Positions 1-13,200 of a DNA stretch of 64,000 bases are shown piece after piece. Numbering within the stretch: the first letter of the stretch is position 1; each line of letters begins with the position of its first letter. The DNA is taken from the NCBI RefSeq assembly GCF_018991925.1, contig NW_024751849.1, forward strand, positions 1 to 64,000. Direction: 5' to 3'. The translations under genes were made by a program, and so were the position numbers. This DNA comes from Homarus americanus (taxonomy: Eukaryota; Arthropoda; Malacostraca; Decapoda; Nephropidae). The notes below the pieces were generated by a model. That model was given only the letters and a program-made list of their open reading frames with translations. It ran no database searches and was not told the origin of the DNA.

Positions 1-1228
1 ATATATATATGATGTTTTTTTACTGTGATATATGATTTATATAATTCTCAACCTCCACTTCACCATCCAGATCAGGGTCACTCTCAAACCATTCAAATCC
101 CAAGTCCTCCTTGGGTCTTTGGTAGTTCTACTGACGTTACTTGCAGCTTTCGTTCTGGCTTTTTTAAATTATTGAACAGAATGGATTATGCGTCTGGCAT
201 TGTCATTCTTTCAGTTATCCGCCCATCAGAAAAAAAAGTTTGGTGACCCTGATCTAGATTATTCAATATCTCGTGTGGGGCACCAAAATACATTAAAGAT
301 ATATTTATATATTCTTTTACTGCCATGGCGGGTCACCTAATGATTAATGTGTGTGTGTGTGTGTGTGTGTTAGTGCCAAAAAAAACACGACAGACTACAG
401 TTTAACGTTTAGTAATTTTAAAAAGAAATATAATAACAATAACAAAAGCCTGAATACTGCATTCTACTCTTGTCACCTGGAAGCACCTTGTAACATCACA
501 GGTACTTTCACAAGTTGCACCACCTTGGTAGTAATTATTGATTTTCACTAATATAACAACTGTCCATGAACCGATTATCGTCAAAATGGCAGCAGTGTAC
601 AGTCACTAAAAAACTATCTTATACCAAATTATATTGAGAAAGTTATGATACCACGGGATTTGGGGTTGTTTTGACAACCCTTATCGAGACAACAGGAGTC
701 ACAGTGTTCATTCTGAATTTCATCGATCACCCAAGTATAGATATATATAAAGGTTTGGACTGACTGTAATGGGTAAGCTATGACACATACACACACACCT
801 CAACTCACTCCCTCCCTCCTCTCCTTCCCTCTCCTGTATAGATCTGAGAAAAATAAATCTTATCTTGATTAACTATATAAGAACGTGGGCTGCCTTCTTC
901 AATAGGTCTTATATGACTGGAAGAGGGACGGACGTGGCAATGATGATCCTACAGAAAGATTAGACCCACAACACCACAATTACCACAACACTACGTACCT
1001 TAATAACCTCTCTTATAAGACCACAACAACAACACTATCTGGCACTCTTCCTCCTCGCAGGACCGGCACTACCTGGCCAAACTGTATAATCACCGAGTAT
1101 ACTGACGCTGGAGCATGAAAATAGGTATCCAAAAGAGAGGAGCTTCCCCGGGTGACTGCAGACATTCCTAGCCAGCCCTGCAGCCAGACGTCACACAAGC
1201 TGGTTACCTTTACGCCGCATGGACAATA
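1..1228. other. AT-rich unique sequence, no gene seen
   Basis: This holds a (GT)n microsatellite at about 349-370 and a dispersed-repeat copy at 669-730, otherwise unremarkable AT-rich DNA. A minus-strand open stretch at about 1020-1200 has no recognisable domain or good splice sites. The next HDAC4 exon (EFVLNKK) was looked for on the minus strand and not found. Confidence 0.5.
669..730 (-). repeat. Dispersed repeat, copy 1
   Basis: On the minus strand it contains TGAACACTGTGACTCCTGTT followed by GTCTCG and a GTTGTCAAAA block. The same string recurs at 17666-17735 and 21002-21066. It is a short interspersed family of unknown class. Confidence 0.55.
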
Positions 1229-1378
1229 CAACATCACAACACACACAACACGACACAACACAACACGACACAACACGACACAACACGACACGACACAACA
1301 CGACACAACACAACACGACACGACACGACACGACACGATACAAAATACACACGATACGACACGACACGAACAACATAT
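1229..1378. repeat. Degenerate ACAACACGAC minisatellite
   Basis: About 150 bp of 5-bp words (ACAAC, ACGAC, ACACG) in irregular order. Both strands stay open because the repeat lacks stop words; this is not coding. Confidence 0.85.
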
Positions 1379-1454
1379 TACTGTCACATTAAAAAACATC
1401 CATGATCAGCCAGATTAGCCACCCAGCTTATTTTATTTTACCCTACGATTAAAA

Positions 1455-1690
1455 CACACCGACTCCAACACCAACCCAACTCTAACACCAACCCAACCTA
1501 ACCTCTAACACTAACCCAACCCAACACTAACACCAACCCCAACCCAACCCAACACCAACACCAACCCAACACCAACACTCAACACAACACTCAACCTAAC
1601 ACTAACCCAATCCCAACACCAACCCAACCCAACACACAACACTAACCCAACCTAACCTGACGTGTTCCAATCCAGCCTAACCCAACCAAC
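1455..1690. repeat. AACCC/AACAC telomere-like degenerate repeat
   Basis: Runs of AACCCAACCC, AACACCAACACC and a few AACCTAACC words over about 235 bp. It resembles decayed CCTAA-type interstitial telomeric DNA, but the dominant word is AACCC, so the origin is uncertain. Confidence 0.6.
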
Positions 1691-1748
1691 CTCTTTAAAA
1701 TTAAATTAACGTCTCTTATATACCTAAACATTATTAATTTTACGACTT

Positions 1749-1888
1749 CCAACACACACACACACACACACACTGCTGCTGGCAACTGTGCATCAAAGTA
1801 TATGCTGCCACACACACTACTGCTAAGACATCATATATGCATGACTGAGTGACTAACACCTTCGGTAGCTGAGAAAAGAAAATGTAGG

Positions 1889-1921
<33 letters not shown>

Positions 1922-2014
1922 GGCACGCACACACAGAGACATACACACGATGATACACCCCAACACCCAAAATCAATGTGTAAGTTCCTGGCCCCTTCAG
2001 ACACACACTACAAG

Positions 2015-2072
<58 letters not shown>
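1749..2072. repeat. Three (CA)n microsatellites
   Basis: CA runs at about 1749-1772, 1891-1921 and 2017-2072, the last about 27 uninterrupted dinucleotides, with ordinary sequence between them. Confidence 0.9.
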
Positions 2073-2075
<3 letters not shown>

Positions 2076-2290
2076 CACACACTCACCAAACACTCCAACA
2101 AACATACACACCATCGATAAAGCAAAAACAAATATATATAAAAAAAAACCTCTATGACGCCAACTCATGATACCAGTTCACCCAAGCGACCTACAAAACA
2201 CCATATTCTTGATTAGTTCCCCACACACTTTACAGCCATCATCATACTCTCGTTACTCAGAGCAAAACCTCCTATAACAGCCTGTATGGA

Positions 2291-2372
2291 GAGAATAGTC
2301 CGTTATATCAAAGTTCGTTAAATGGGGGAGGAGGGCCTCATCTAACGGACCTCGATATAACGGACTTTCTCT
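2291..2372. mobile_element. Hairpin remnant resembling pogo/Tigger termini
   Basis: Arms at 2291-2322 and 2341-2372 are inverted copies (32 nt each, about 5-6 mismatches) with an 18-nt loop. The right arm contains CTCGATATAACGGAC. Tigger/pogo ends typically read CTCGATTTAACGGAC-like, so this may be two fused ends of a MITE. No transposase is present. Confidence 0.5.
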
Positions 2373-2755
2373 ATTTAATGATAAGTGAAGTGTGTGTGTG
2401 TGTGTGGTGTGTGTGTGTAAAATGTCGTTGTTTACCATCTACAGTATATGTATATAACCAGATCAGACAGACAGACACATATTGAGGACACAGAAACCTC
2501 TCCCCCACTCCGTATACAGGCACATGGGTCTAGGGGCGACGACACGAGATTACTAGATATTTATTTGTCCACGTAATAACTCGCTGACAAGAAATAAAGA
2601 TAAAACCATAAAATTTATTTTGAAGAATCATACAATAATTTATACATCATTCAGTAGAAATATTGACTGAAAACATTAATGGTTATATGAGAAGACTAAA
2701 CAGCGGCATCGACCAGTGATGTTACGATACGACGCTGTGATGTAGTGTGTCTGTG
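2373..2755. other. Unique sequence with a (GT)n run
   Basis: A GT microsatellite lies at about 2391-2420. Nothing else recognisable. Confidence 0.5.
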
Positions 2756-4205
2756 TGTATACTAACCAACACTGACCTACAACACGAACAACAACATCTT
2801 ACTACAAATAACTACAACATTGATATACAACACTGACCTACAACACTAATTACAACCACTCACCACAAACTGACCAACAACACTGATAACACCACCGACC
2901 ACAACACTGACCTACAACACTGACCTACAACACTAATTACAAATCGAATTCTGGCCAACACTGACCTACAAATACTGACCACAAACATTGACCTACAACA
3001 CTGACCTACAACACTGATAACACCACTCACCACAACACTGACTCACAACACTGACAACACCACCGACCACAACTGACCACAACACCACTTACAACAACAC
3101 CTGACCACAACTGACCACAACACTGACCTACAAACACTGATAACACCACCACTGCCAACACTCGACCGGCCAACACCGACAAATACCCACCACCACAACT
3201 GACCACAACACTAACCTGCAACAACCTGACCACAACTGATCACAAATAATCAGACCTACAATACTGAACTACAACACCGACTTACAAACACCCTGACCAC
3301 AACCGAACACAACACACTGACCCACAACACTGACAACACCACCACCAACAACACCGACCACAACACTGACAACACCAATGACCTCTAACCGACCACAACA
3401 CCAACCCGCAACAACCTCGACCAACACTAACCCGCAACAACCTCGACCACAACCGACCACAACACTGACCTACAACACTCACCATAACACTGATCACAAC
3501 ACTGACTTACAACACTGACCACAACACTGACCCACAACTACCACAACAACATCACCACAACACTGATCACAACACTGACCCACAACAACACCACAACACT
3601 GACCCACAACACACACAACACTGACCCACAACACTGACCACAACACTGACCCACAACACTCACCACAACACTGACCTACACACATCAACACACAACACTG
3701 ACCCACAACACTGAAACAACACTGACCCACAACACACCAACACTGACCTACAACACTGACCACAACACCGACCTACAACACTGACCACAACACTGACCTA
3801 CAACACTGACCACAACACTGACTCACAACACTACCACAACACTGACCACAACACTGACCACAACACTGACCACAACACTGACCACACACTGACCCACAAC
3901 ACTGACCACAACACTGACCTACAACACTGACCACAACACTGACCCACAACACCGACCCAACACTAACCACAACACTGACCACAACACTGACCACAACACT
4001 CCACAACATCAACCCACAACACTGACCTACAACACTGACCACAACACGACCTACAACACTGACCCACAACACTGACACAACACTGACCACAACACGACCC
4101 ACAACACTGACCTACCACACTACCTACAACACTGAACCAACAACACTGACCAACACTGACCCAACACTAACCACAAATACCGACCCACAACACTGACCAC
4201 AACAC
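2756..4205. repeat. 13-bp ACAACACTGACCT minisatellite field
   Basis: Unit about 12-13 bp, CACAACACTGACC or TACAACACTGACC, repeated about 100 times with many indels and interspersed CACCAC words. The word equals the last part of the 58-bp unit that follows, so the two arrays are related: either the 13-mer seeded the longer unit or it is a collapsed edge of it. Confidence 0.9.
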
Positions 4206-7200
4206 TGACCCACAACACTGACCCAAGGACCACCCGAACCCAACAGACCTAAGACCACCCCTGACCCACAACACTGACCAAGGACCACCCTGAACCCAAC
4301 AGACCTCAGGACCACCCCTGACCCACAACACTGACCCAAGGACCACCCTGAACCCAACAGACCCAAGGACCACCCCACCCACAACACGACCCAAGGACCA
4401 CCCTGAACCCAACAGACCTAAGGACCACCCATGACCCACAACACTGACCTAAGGACCACCCTGAACCCAACAGACCCAAGGACCACCCTGACCCACAACA
4501 CTGACCTAAGGACCACCCTGAACCCAACAGACCTCAGACCACCTATGACCCACAACACTGACCTAAGGACCACCCTGAACCCAACAGACCCAAGGACCAC
4601 CCCTGACCCACAACACGACCTAAGGACCACCCTGAACCCAACAGACCTCAGGACCACCCATGACCCACAACACTGACCTAAGGACCACCCTGAACCCAAC
4701 AGACCTCAGGACCACCCATGACCCACAACACTGACCCAAGGACCACCCTGAACCCAACAGACCCAAGGACCACCCATGACCCACAACACTGACCTAAGGA
4801 CCACCCTGAACCCAACAGACCCAAGGACCACCCTAACCCACAACACTGACCCAAGGACCACCCTGAACCCAACAGACCTCAGGACCACCCATGACCCACA
4901 ACACTGACCCAAGGACCACCCTGACCCACAACACTGACCAAGGACCACCCTGAACCCAACAGACCTCAGGACCACCCATGACCCACAACACTGACCTAAG
5001 GACCACCTGAACCCAAACAGACCTCAGACCACCCCTGACCCACAACACTGACCTAAGACCACCCTGAACCCAACAGACCTAAGGACCACCCTGACCCACA
5101 ACACTGACCTAAGGACCACCCTGAACCCAACAGACTTAACCACCCCTAACCCCACAACACTGACCCAAGGACCACCCTGAACCCAACAGACCCAAGGACC
5201 ACCCCTGACCCACAACACTGACCCAAGGACCACCCCTGAACCCAACAGACCCAAGGACCACCCATGACCCACAACACTGACCTAAGGACCACCTTGAACC
5301 CAACAGACCCTCAGACCACCCATGACCCCACAACACTGACCTAAGGACCACCCATGACCCACAACACTGACCAAGGACCACCCTGAACCCAACAGACCCC
5401 AGACCACCCCATGACCCCACAACACTGACCTAAGGACCACCCCTGAACCCAACAGACCTCAGGACCACCCATGACCCACAACACCGGACCTGGACCACCC
5501 TGAACCCAACAGACCCAGGACCACCCCTGACCCACAACACTGACCCAAGGACCAACCTGAACCCAACAGACCCAGGACCACCCATGACCCACAACACTGA
5601 CCTAAGGACCACCCCTGACCCACAACACTGACCCAAGGACCACCCTGAACCCAACAGACCTCAGACCACCCCTGACCCAACACTGACCTAAGGACCACCC
5701 TGAACCCAACAGACCCAAGGACCACCCCTGACCCACAACACTGACCTAAGAACCACCCTGAACCCAACAGACCTAAGGACCACCCATGACCCCACAACAC
5801 TGACCTCAGACCACCCATGACCCACAACACTGACCCAAGGACCACCCTGAACCCAACAGACCTAAGGACCACGACCCCACAACACTGACCTAAGACCAAC
5901 CCTAGACCCCACAACACTGACCTAAGGACCACCCTGAACCCAACAGACCTCAGACCACCCTGACCCCACAACACAGACCCTCAGGACCACCCATGACCCA
6001 CAACACTGACCCAAGGACCACCCTGAACCCAACACCTCAGGACCACCCATGACCCCACAACACTGACCTCAACCACCCTAACCCAACACGACCCAAGGAC
6101 CACCCCTGACCCACAACACTGACCCAAGGACCACCCTGAACCCAACAGACCCAAGACCACCCCTGACCCCACAACACTGACCAAGGACCACCCTGAACCC
6201 AACAGACCAGGACCACCCATGACTCCACAACACTGACCTAAGGACCACCCTGAACCCAACAGACCTAAGGACCACCCCGACCCACAACACTGACCCAAGG
6301 ACCACCCTGAACCCAACAGACCTCAGGACCACCCATGACCCACAACACTGACCCAAGGACCACCCTGAACCCAACAGACCTCAGGACCACCCCACCCACA
6401 ACACTGACCCAAGGACCACCCTGAACACAACAGACCCAAGGACCACCCATGACCCACAACACTGACCCAAGGACCACCCTGAACCCAACAGACCCTCAGG
6501 ACCACCCATGACCCACAACACTGACCCAAGGACCACCCTGAACCCAACAGACCTAAGGACCACCCCTGACCCACAACACTGACCTAAGGACCACCCTGAA
6601 CCCAACAGACCCAAGGACCACCCATGACCCACAACACTGACCTAAGGACCACCCTGAACCCAACAGACCCAAGGACCACCCCTGACCCACAACACTGACC
6701 CAAGGACCACCCTGAACCCAACAGACCCGACCACCCATGACCCACAACACGACCCTAGACCACCCATGACCCACAACACTGACCCAAGGACCACCCTGAA
6801 CCCAACAGACTCAGGACCACCCCTGACCCACAACACTGACCCAAGGACCACCCTGAACCCAACAGACCTAAGGACCACCCATGACCCACAACACGACCTA
6901 AGGACCACCCTGAACCCAACAGACCCTCAGACCACCCATGACCCACAACACTGACCTAAGGACCACCCTGAACCCAACAGACCTCAGGACCACCCCTGAC
7001 CCACAACACTGACCCAAGGACCACCCCTGACCCACAACACTGACCCAAGGACCACCCTGAACCCAACAGACCTCAGGACCAACTCTGACCCACAACACTG
7101 ACCTAAGGACCACCCTGAACCCAACAGACCTCAGGACCACCCATGACCCACAAAACACTCCCAAGGACCACCCTGAACCCAACAGACCTAAGGACCACCC

Positions 7201-10200
7201 ATGACCCACAACACTGACCTAAGGACCACCCTGAACCCAACAGACCTCAGACCACTGAACCACAACACTGACCTAAGGACCACCCTGAACCCAACAGACC
7301 TCCGGACCACCCCTGACCCACAACACTGACCCAAGGACCACCCTGAACCCAACAGACCCTCAGACCACCCATGACCCACAACACTGACCTAAGGACCACC
7401 CTGAACCCAACAGACCCTCAGACCACCCATGACCCACAACACTGACCTAAGGACCACCCTGAACCCAACAGACCCAAGGACCACCCATGACCCACAACAC
7501 TGACTCCAAGGACCACCCTGAACCCAACAGACCTAAGGACCACCCTGACCCACAACACTGACCCAAGGACCACCCTGAACCCAACAGACCTCAGGACCAC
7601 CCATGACCCACAACACTGACCTAAGGACCCACTTGACCCACAACACTGACCTAAGGACCACCCCTGAACCCAACAGACCAGGACCACCCATGACCCACAA
7701 CAGACCCAAGGACCACCCCTGACCCACAACACTGACCCAAGGACCACCCTGAACCCAACAGACCTCAGACCACCCATGACCCACAACACTGACCCAAGGA
7801 CCACCCCGACCCCAACACGACCCAAGGACCCCTGAACCCAACAGACCCCAGGACCACCCTGACCCACAACACTGACCCAAGGACCACCCTGAACCCAACA
7901 GACCTCAGGACCAACCCACAACAAACTGACCTAAGACCACCCTGAACCCAACAGACCTCAGGACCACCCATGACCCACAACACTGACCTAAGGACCACCC
8001 CTGAACCCAACAGACCCAAGGACCACCCCTGACCCACAACACTGACCTGGACCACCCTGAACCCAACAGACCCCAGGACCACCCTGACCCACAACACTGA
8101 CCCAAGGACCACCCTGAACCCAACAGACCTCAGGACCACCCATGACTCCACAACACTGACCCAAGGACCACCCCTGAACCCAACAGACCTAAGGACCCAC
8201 CCTGACCCACAACACAGACCTCAGACCACCCCTGACCCACAACACTGACCTAAGGACCACCTGAACCCAACAGACCCAGGACCACCCATGACCCACAACA
8301 CTGACCCAAGGACCACCCCTGAACCCAACACGGACCACCCCGACCCACAACACTGACCCAAGGACCACCCTGAACCCAACAGACCTCAGGACCACCCATG
8401 ACCCACAACACTGACCTAAGGACCACCCTGAAACCAAACACACCTCAGGACCACCCCTGACCCACAACACTGACCTAAGGACAACCTGAACCCAACAGAC
8501 CCTCAGACCACCCTTGACCCACAACACTGACCTAAGACCACTACCACAACACTGACCCAAGGACCACCTGAACCCAACAGACCCAGGACCACCCATGACC
8601 CACAACACTGACCTAAGGACCACCCTGAACCCAACAGACCCAAGGACCACCCATGACCCACAACACTGACCTAAGACCACCCTGAACCCAACAGACCTAA
8701 GGACCACCCTGACCTACAACACTGACCCAAGGACCACCCTGAACCCAACAGACCTCAGGACCACCCCTGACCCACAACACTGACCCAAGGACCACCCTGA
8801 ACCCAACAGACCCAAGGACCACCCATGACCCCACAACACTGACCTAAGGACCACCCTGAACCCAACAGACCTCAGGACCACCCCTGACCCACAACACTGA
8901 CCTAAGGACCACCCTGAACCCAACAGACCCAAGACCACCCCCTGACCCACAACACACCTAAGGACCACCCTGAACCCAACAGACCTCAGGACCACCCATG
9001 ACCCACAACACTGACCTAAGGACCACCCTGAACCCAACAGACCCTGTGACCACCCATGACCCACAACACTGACCTAAGGACCACCCTGAACCCAACAGAC
9101 CCAAGGACCACCCTGACCCACAACACTGACCCAAGGACCACCCTGAACCCACAGACCTCAGACCACCCCTGACCCACAACACTGACCCAAGGACCACCCT
9201 GAACCCAACAGACCTAAGGACCACCCTGACCCACAACACTGACCCAAGGACCACCCTGAACCCAACAGACCCTGAGACCACCCCTGACCCACAACACTGA
9301 CCTAAGGACCACCCTAACCCAACAGACCTAAGGACCACCCCTGACCCACAACACTGACCCAAGGACCACCCTGAACCCAACAGACCCAAGGACCACCCTG
9401 ACCCACAACACTGACCTAAGGACCACCCTGAACCCAAGAACCAAGGACCACCCCTGACCCACAACACTGACCCAAGGACCAACCTGAACCCAACAGACCT
9501 CAAGACCACCCATGACCCACAACACTGACCTAAGGACCACCCTGAACCCAACAGACCCAAGGACCACCCCTGACCCACAACACTGACCTAAGACCACCCC
9601 TGACCCACAACAGACCCAAGGACCACCTGAACCCACAGACCTAAGGACCACCCTGAACCACAACAGACCCAAGGACCACCCCTGACCCACAACACTGACC
9701 TAAGGACCACCCTGAACCCAACAGACCTCAGGACCACTGACCCACAACACTGACCAAGGACCACCCTGAACCCAACAGACCTCAGGACCACCCATGACCC
9801 ACAACACTGACCTAAGACCACCCTGAACCCAACAGACCCAAGGACCACCCATGACCCACAACACTGACCTAAGGACCACCCTGAACCCAACAGACCTAAG
9901 GACCACCCCTGACCCACAACACTGACCCAAGGACCACCCTGAACCCAACAGACCCTCAGGACCACCCTGACCCCACAACACTGACCTAAGGACCACCCTG
10001 AACCCAACAGACCTCAGGACCACCCATGACCCCACAACACTGACCCAAGGACCACCCATGACCCCACAACAGACCCAAGGACCACCCATGACCCACAACA
10101 CTGACCTAAGGACCACCCTGAACCCAACAGACCTCAGACCACCCCTGACCCACAACACTGACCCAAGGACCACCCTGAACCCAACAGACCTAAGGACCAC

Positions 10201-13200
10201 CCATGACCCAACACTGACCTAAGGACCACCCTGAACCCAACAGACCTCAGACCACCCATGACCCACAACACTGACCTAAGGACCACCCTGAACCCAACAG
10301 ACCAGGACCACCCATGACCCACAACACTGACCCAGGACCACCCTGAACCCAACACCTGGACCACCCATGACCCACAACACTGACCTAAGGACCACCCTGA
10401 ACCCAACAGACCCAAGGACCACCCCTGACCCACAACACTGACCCAAGGACCACCCTGAACCCAACAGACCTCAGACCACCCCTGACCCACAACACTGACC
10501 TAAGGACCACCCTGAACCCAACAGACCTCAGGACCACCCATGACTCCACAACACTGACCCAAGGACCCCTGACCCACAACACTGACCCAAGGACCACCCT
10601 GAACCCAACACCTCAGACCACCCATGACCCACAACACTGACCCAAGGACCACCCTGAACCCAACAGACCTAAGGACCACCCCTGACCCCACAACACCGGA
10701 CTCCATGACCTGAACCTAAACAGACTGGACCACCCTGAACCACAACACTGACCTAAGGACCACCCCTGACCCAACAGACCTGGACCACCCATGACCCACA
10801 ACACTGACCTAAGGACCCTGAACCCAACAGACCTCAAGAACAGCACCCCACAACACTGACTCAAGACCACCTGAACCCAACAGACCTCAGGACCACCCGA
10901 CCCCTGTGCCCTGAGACCACCTCAACCCAAGACCTAGACCCCTGACCCCAACATGACTGGGACACCCAACAGACCTCAGGACCACCCTGACCCCCACAAC
11001 ACTGACCGGACCACCCTGAACCCAACAGACCTCAGGACCCATGACCCACAACACTGACTAAGGACCACCTGAACCCAACAGACCTCAGGACCACCCTCCC
11101 ACAACACTGACTGAAGGACCAGACAACAGACCTAGGACCACCCTGACTCCCCACTGACCTAAGGCCACCCTGGACCCAACCAAGACCTAAGGACACACCT
11201 GACCCCCTGACCTAGGACCACCTGAACCCAACAGACCTCAGGACCACCCTGACCACAACACTGACCTAGGACCACCCTGAACAGACCTCAGGACCCACCA
11301 GACCGACACCCCCAACCTGACCTAGGACCACCTGAACCCACCAGGACCACCCCTGACCACAGACCTAGGACACCTGGACCCAACAGACCCAAGGACACTG
11401 ACCCCAACACAGACCTCAGGACCACCCCTGACCCACAACACTGACCTGAGACCACCCTGAACCCAACAGACCTCCAGGACCACCCGGCCCCTAGCACTGA
11501 CCCCTGGGACCACCTGACCCACACGACCTAGGACACCCTGAACCCCAACCCACCAACCTGACCTAGGACACCCCAGAACCCAACAGACCTAAGGACCACC
11601 CATGACCTCCCACCACTGACTCTGACCAAAGGACACCTGAACCCAACAGACCTCAGGACCACCCTGACCCACCAACATGACCTAAGACCACCCTGAACCC
11701 AACAGACCCAAGGACCACCCAGGCCCCCCACTACTGACCTAAGACCACTGAACCCAACAGACCTGGGCACCCCTGACCCACAACACACCTACAGGACCAC
11801 CTGAACCCAACAGACCCAGGACACCCATGACCCCACAACACCGACCTAAGGACCACACAGACAACAGGAATTCAGGACCACCATGACCCACAACACTGAC
11901 CTGGGACCACCTGAACCCAACAGACTAGGACACCCTGACCCCACAACACGGCCTAGAGACCACCCTGAACCCAACAGACCTCAGGGCACCCCTGACCACA
12001 AGCCCTAGAGACCACTGACCCAACAGACCTAGGACCACCCCTGACCCACAACACTGACCCTAAGACCACCTGAACCCAACAGACCTCAGGACCACCCTGA
12101 CCCCACAACACTGACCTAAGGACCACCCTGAACCCAAGACCCAGGGACCCTTGCCCACAACATGACCTAAGACACCCTGAACCCAACAGACCTCAGGACC
12201 ACCCCAGCCCTAACACTGACCTAGGACCACAGGCCAACAGACCTCAGGACCACCCATGACTCACAACACTGACCCACCAGGACCCACAAACGACCCAACG
12301 ACCTAAGGACACCTGAACCAACAGACCTCAGGACCACCCCATGACCCCACAACACCCTCAGGACACCCCCTGACCCCCAACCTGACCTAAGAGGCCACCT
12401 GGCCACAGAGCCCAGGACACACAGACCACAACATGACTGAGACCACCCTGACCCCACAACACTGACCTAAGACCACCTGAACCTGAACCCTACCTGAGAC
12501 CACCCCTGACCCACAACACTGACCCTAAGAGACCACCATGACCCCCACAACGACCAAGGACCACCCTGAACAAGACCACCCCTGACCCACAACACTGACT
12601 AAGGACCACCCTGAACCCAACAGACCTCAGAGACCACCCATGACCCCACAACACTGACTAAGGACCCCCTAACCCAACAGACCTCAGGACCACCTGACCC
12701 CACACAACCTGACCTAAGGACCACCCTGAACAACAGACCTCAGGACCACCTGACCCACAACATGACCCTGGGACCACCCTGAACCCCAACAGACCTCCAG
12801 GACCACCCGACCCTACAACACTGACCTAAGGACCACCCTGAACCCAACAAGACTGAAGACCCCTGACCCCACAACACTGACCCTAAGGACCACCTGAACC
12901 CAACAGACCTGGAGGCCACCCCTGACCCACAACACTGACCTAAGGACCCCCTGAACCCAACAGACCTAGAGACCACCCTGACCCACAACACTGACCTAGG
13001 ACCACCTGAACCCAACAGACCTCAGGACCACCCCATGACCCCAACACACCTGGAACCCACCCTGAACCCAACAGACCTGAGACCACCCATGACCCCACAA
13101 CACTGACTAGGACCACCCTGAACCCAACAGACCTAGGACCACCCTGACCCCACAACACTGACCTAAGGACCACCTAACCCAACAGACCTAAGGACCACCC

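Noticed and set aside
1013..1230. Minus-strand peptide SLLDTYFHAPASVYSV
   Set aside because: Coding-like composition, but no domain, and it does not match the expected next HDAC4 exon; the frame runs into a simple repeat.
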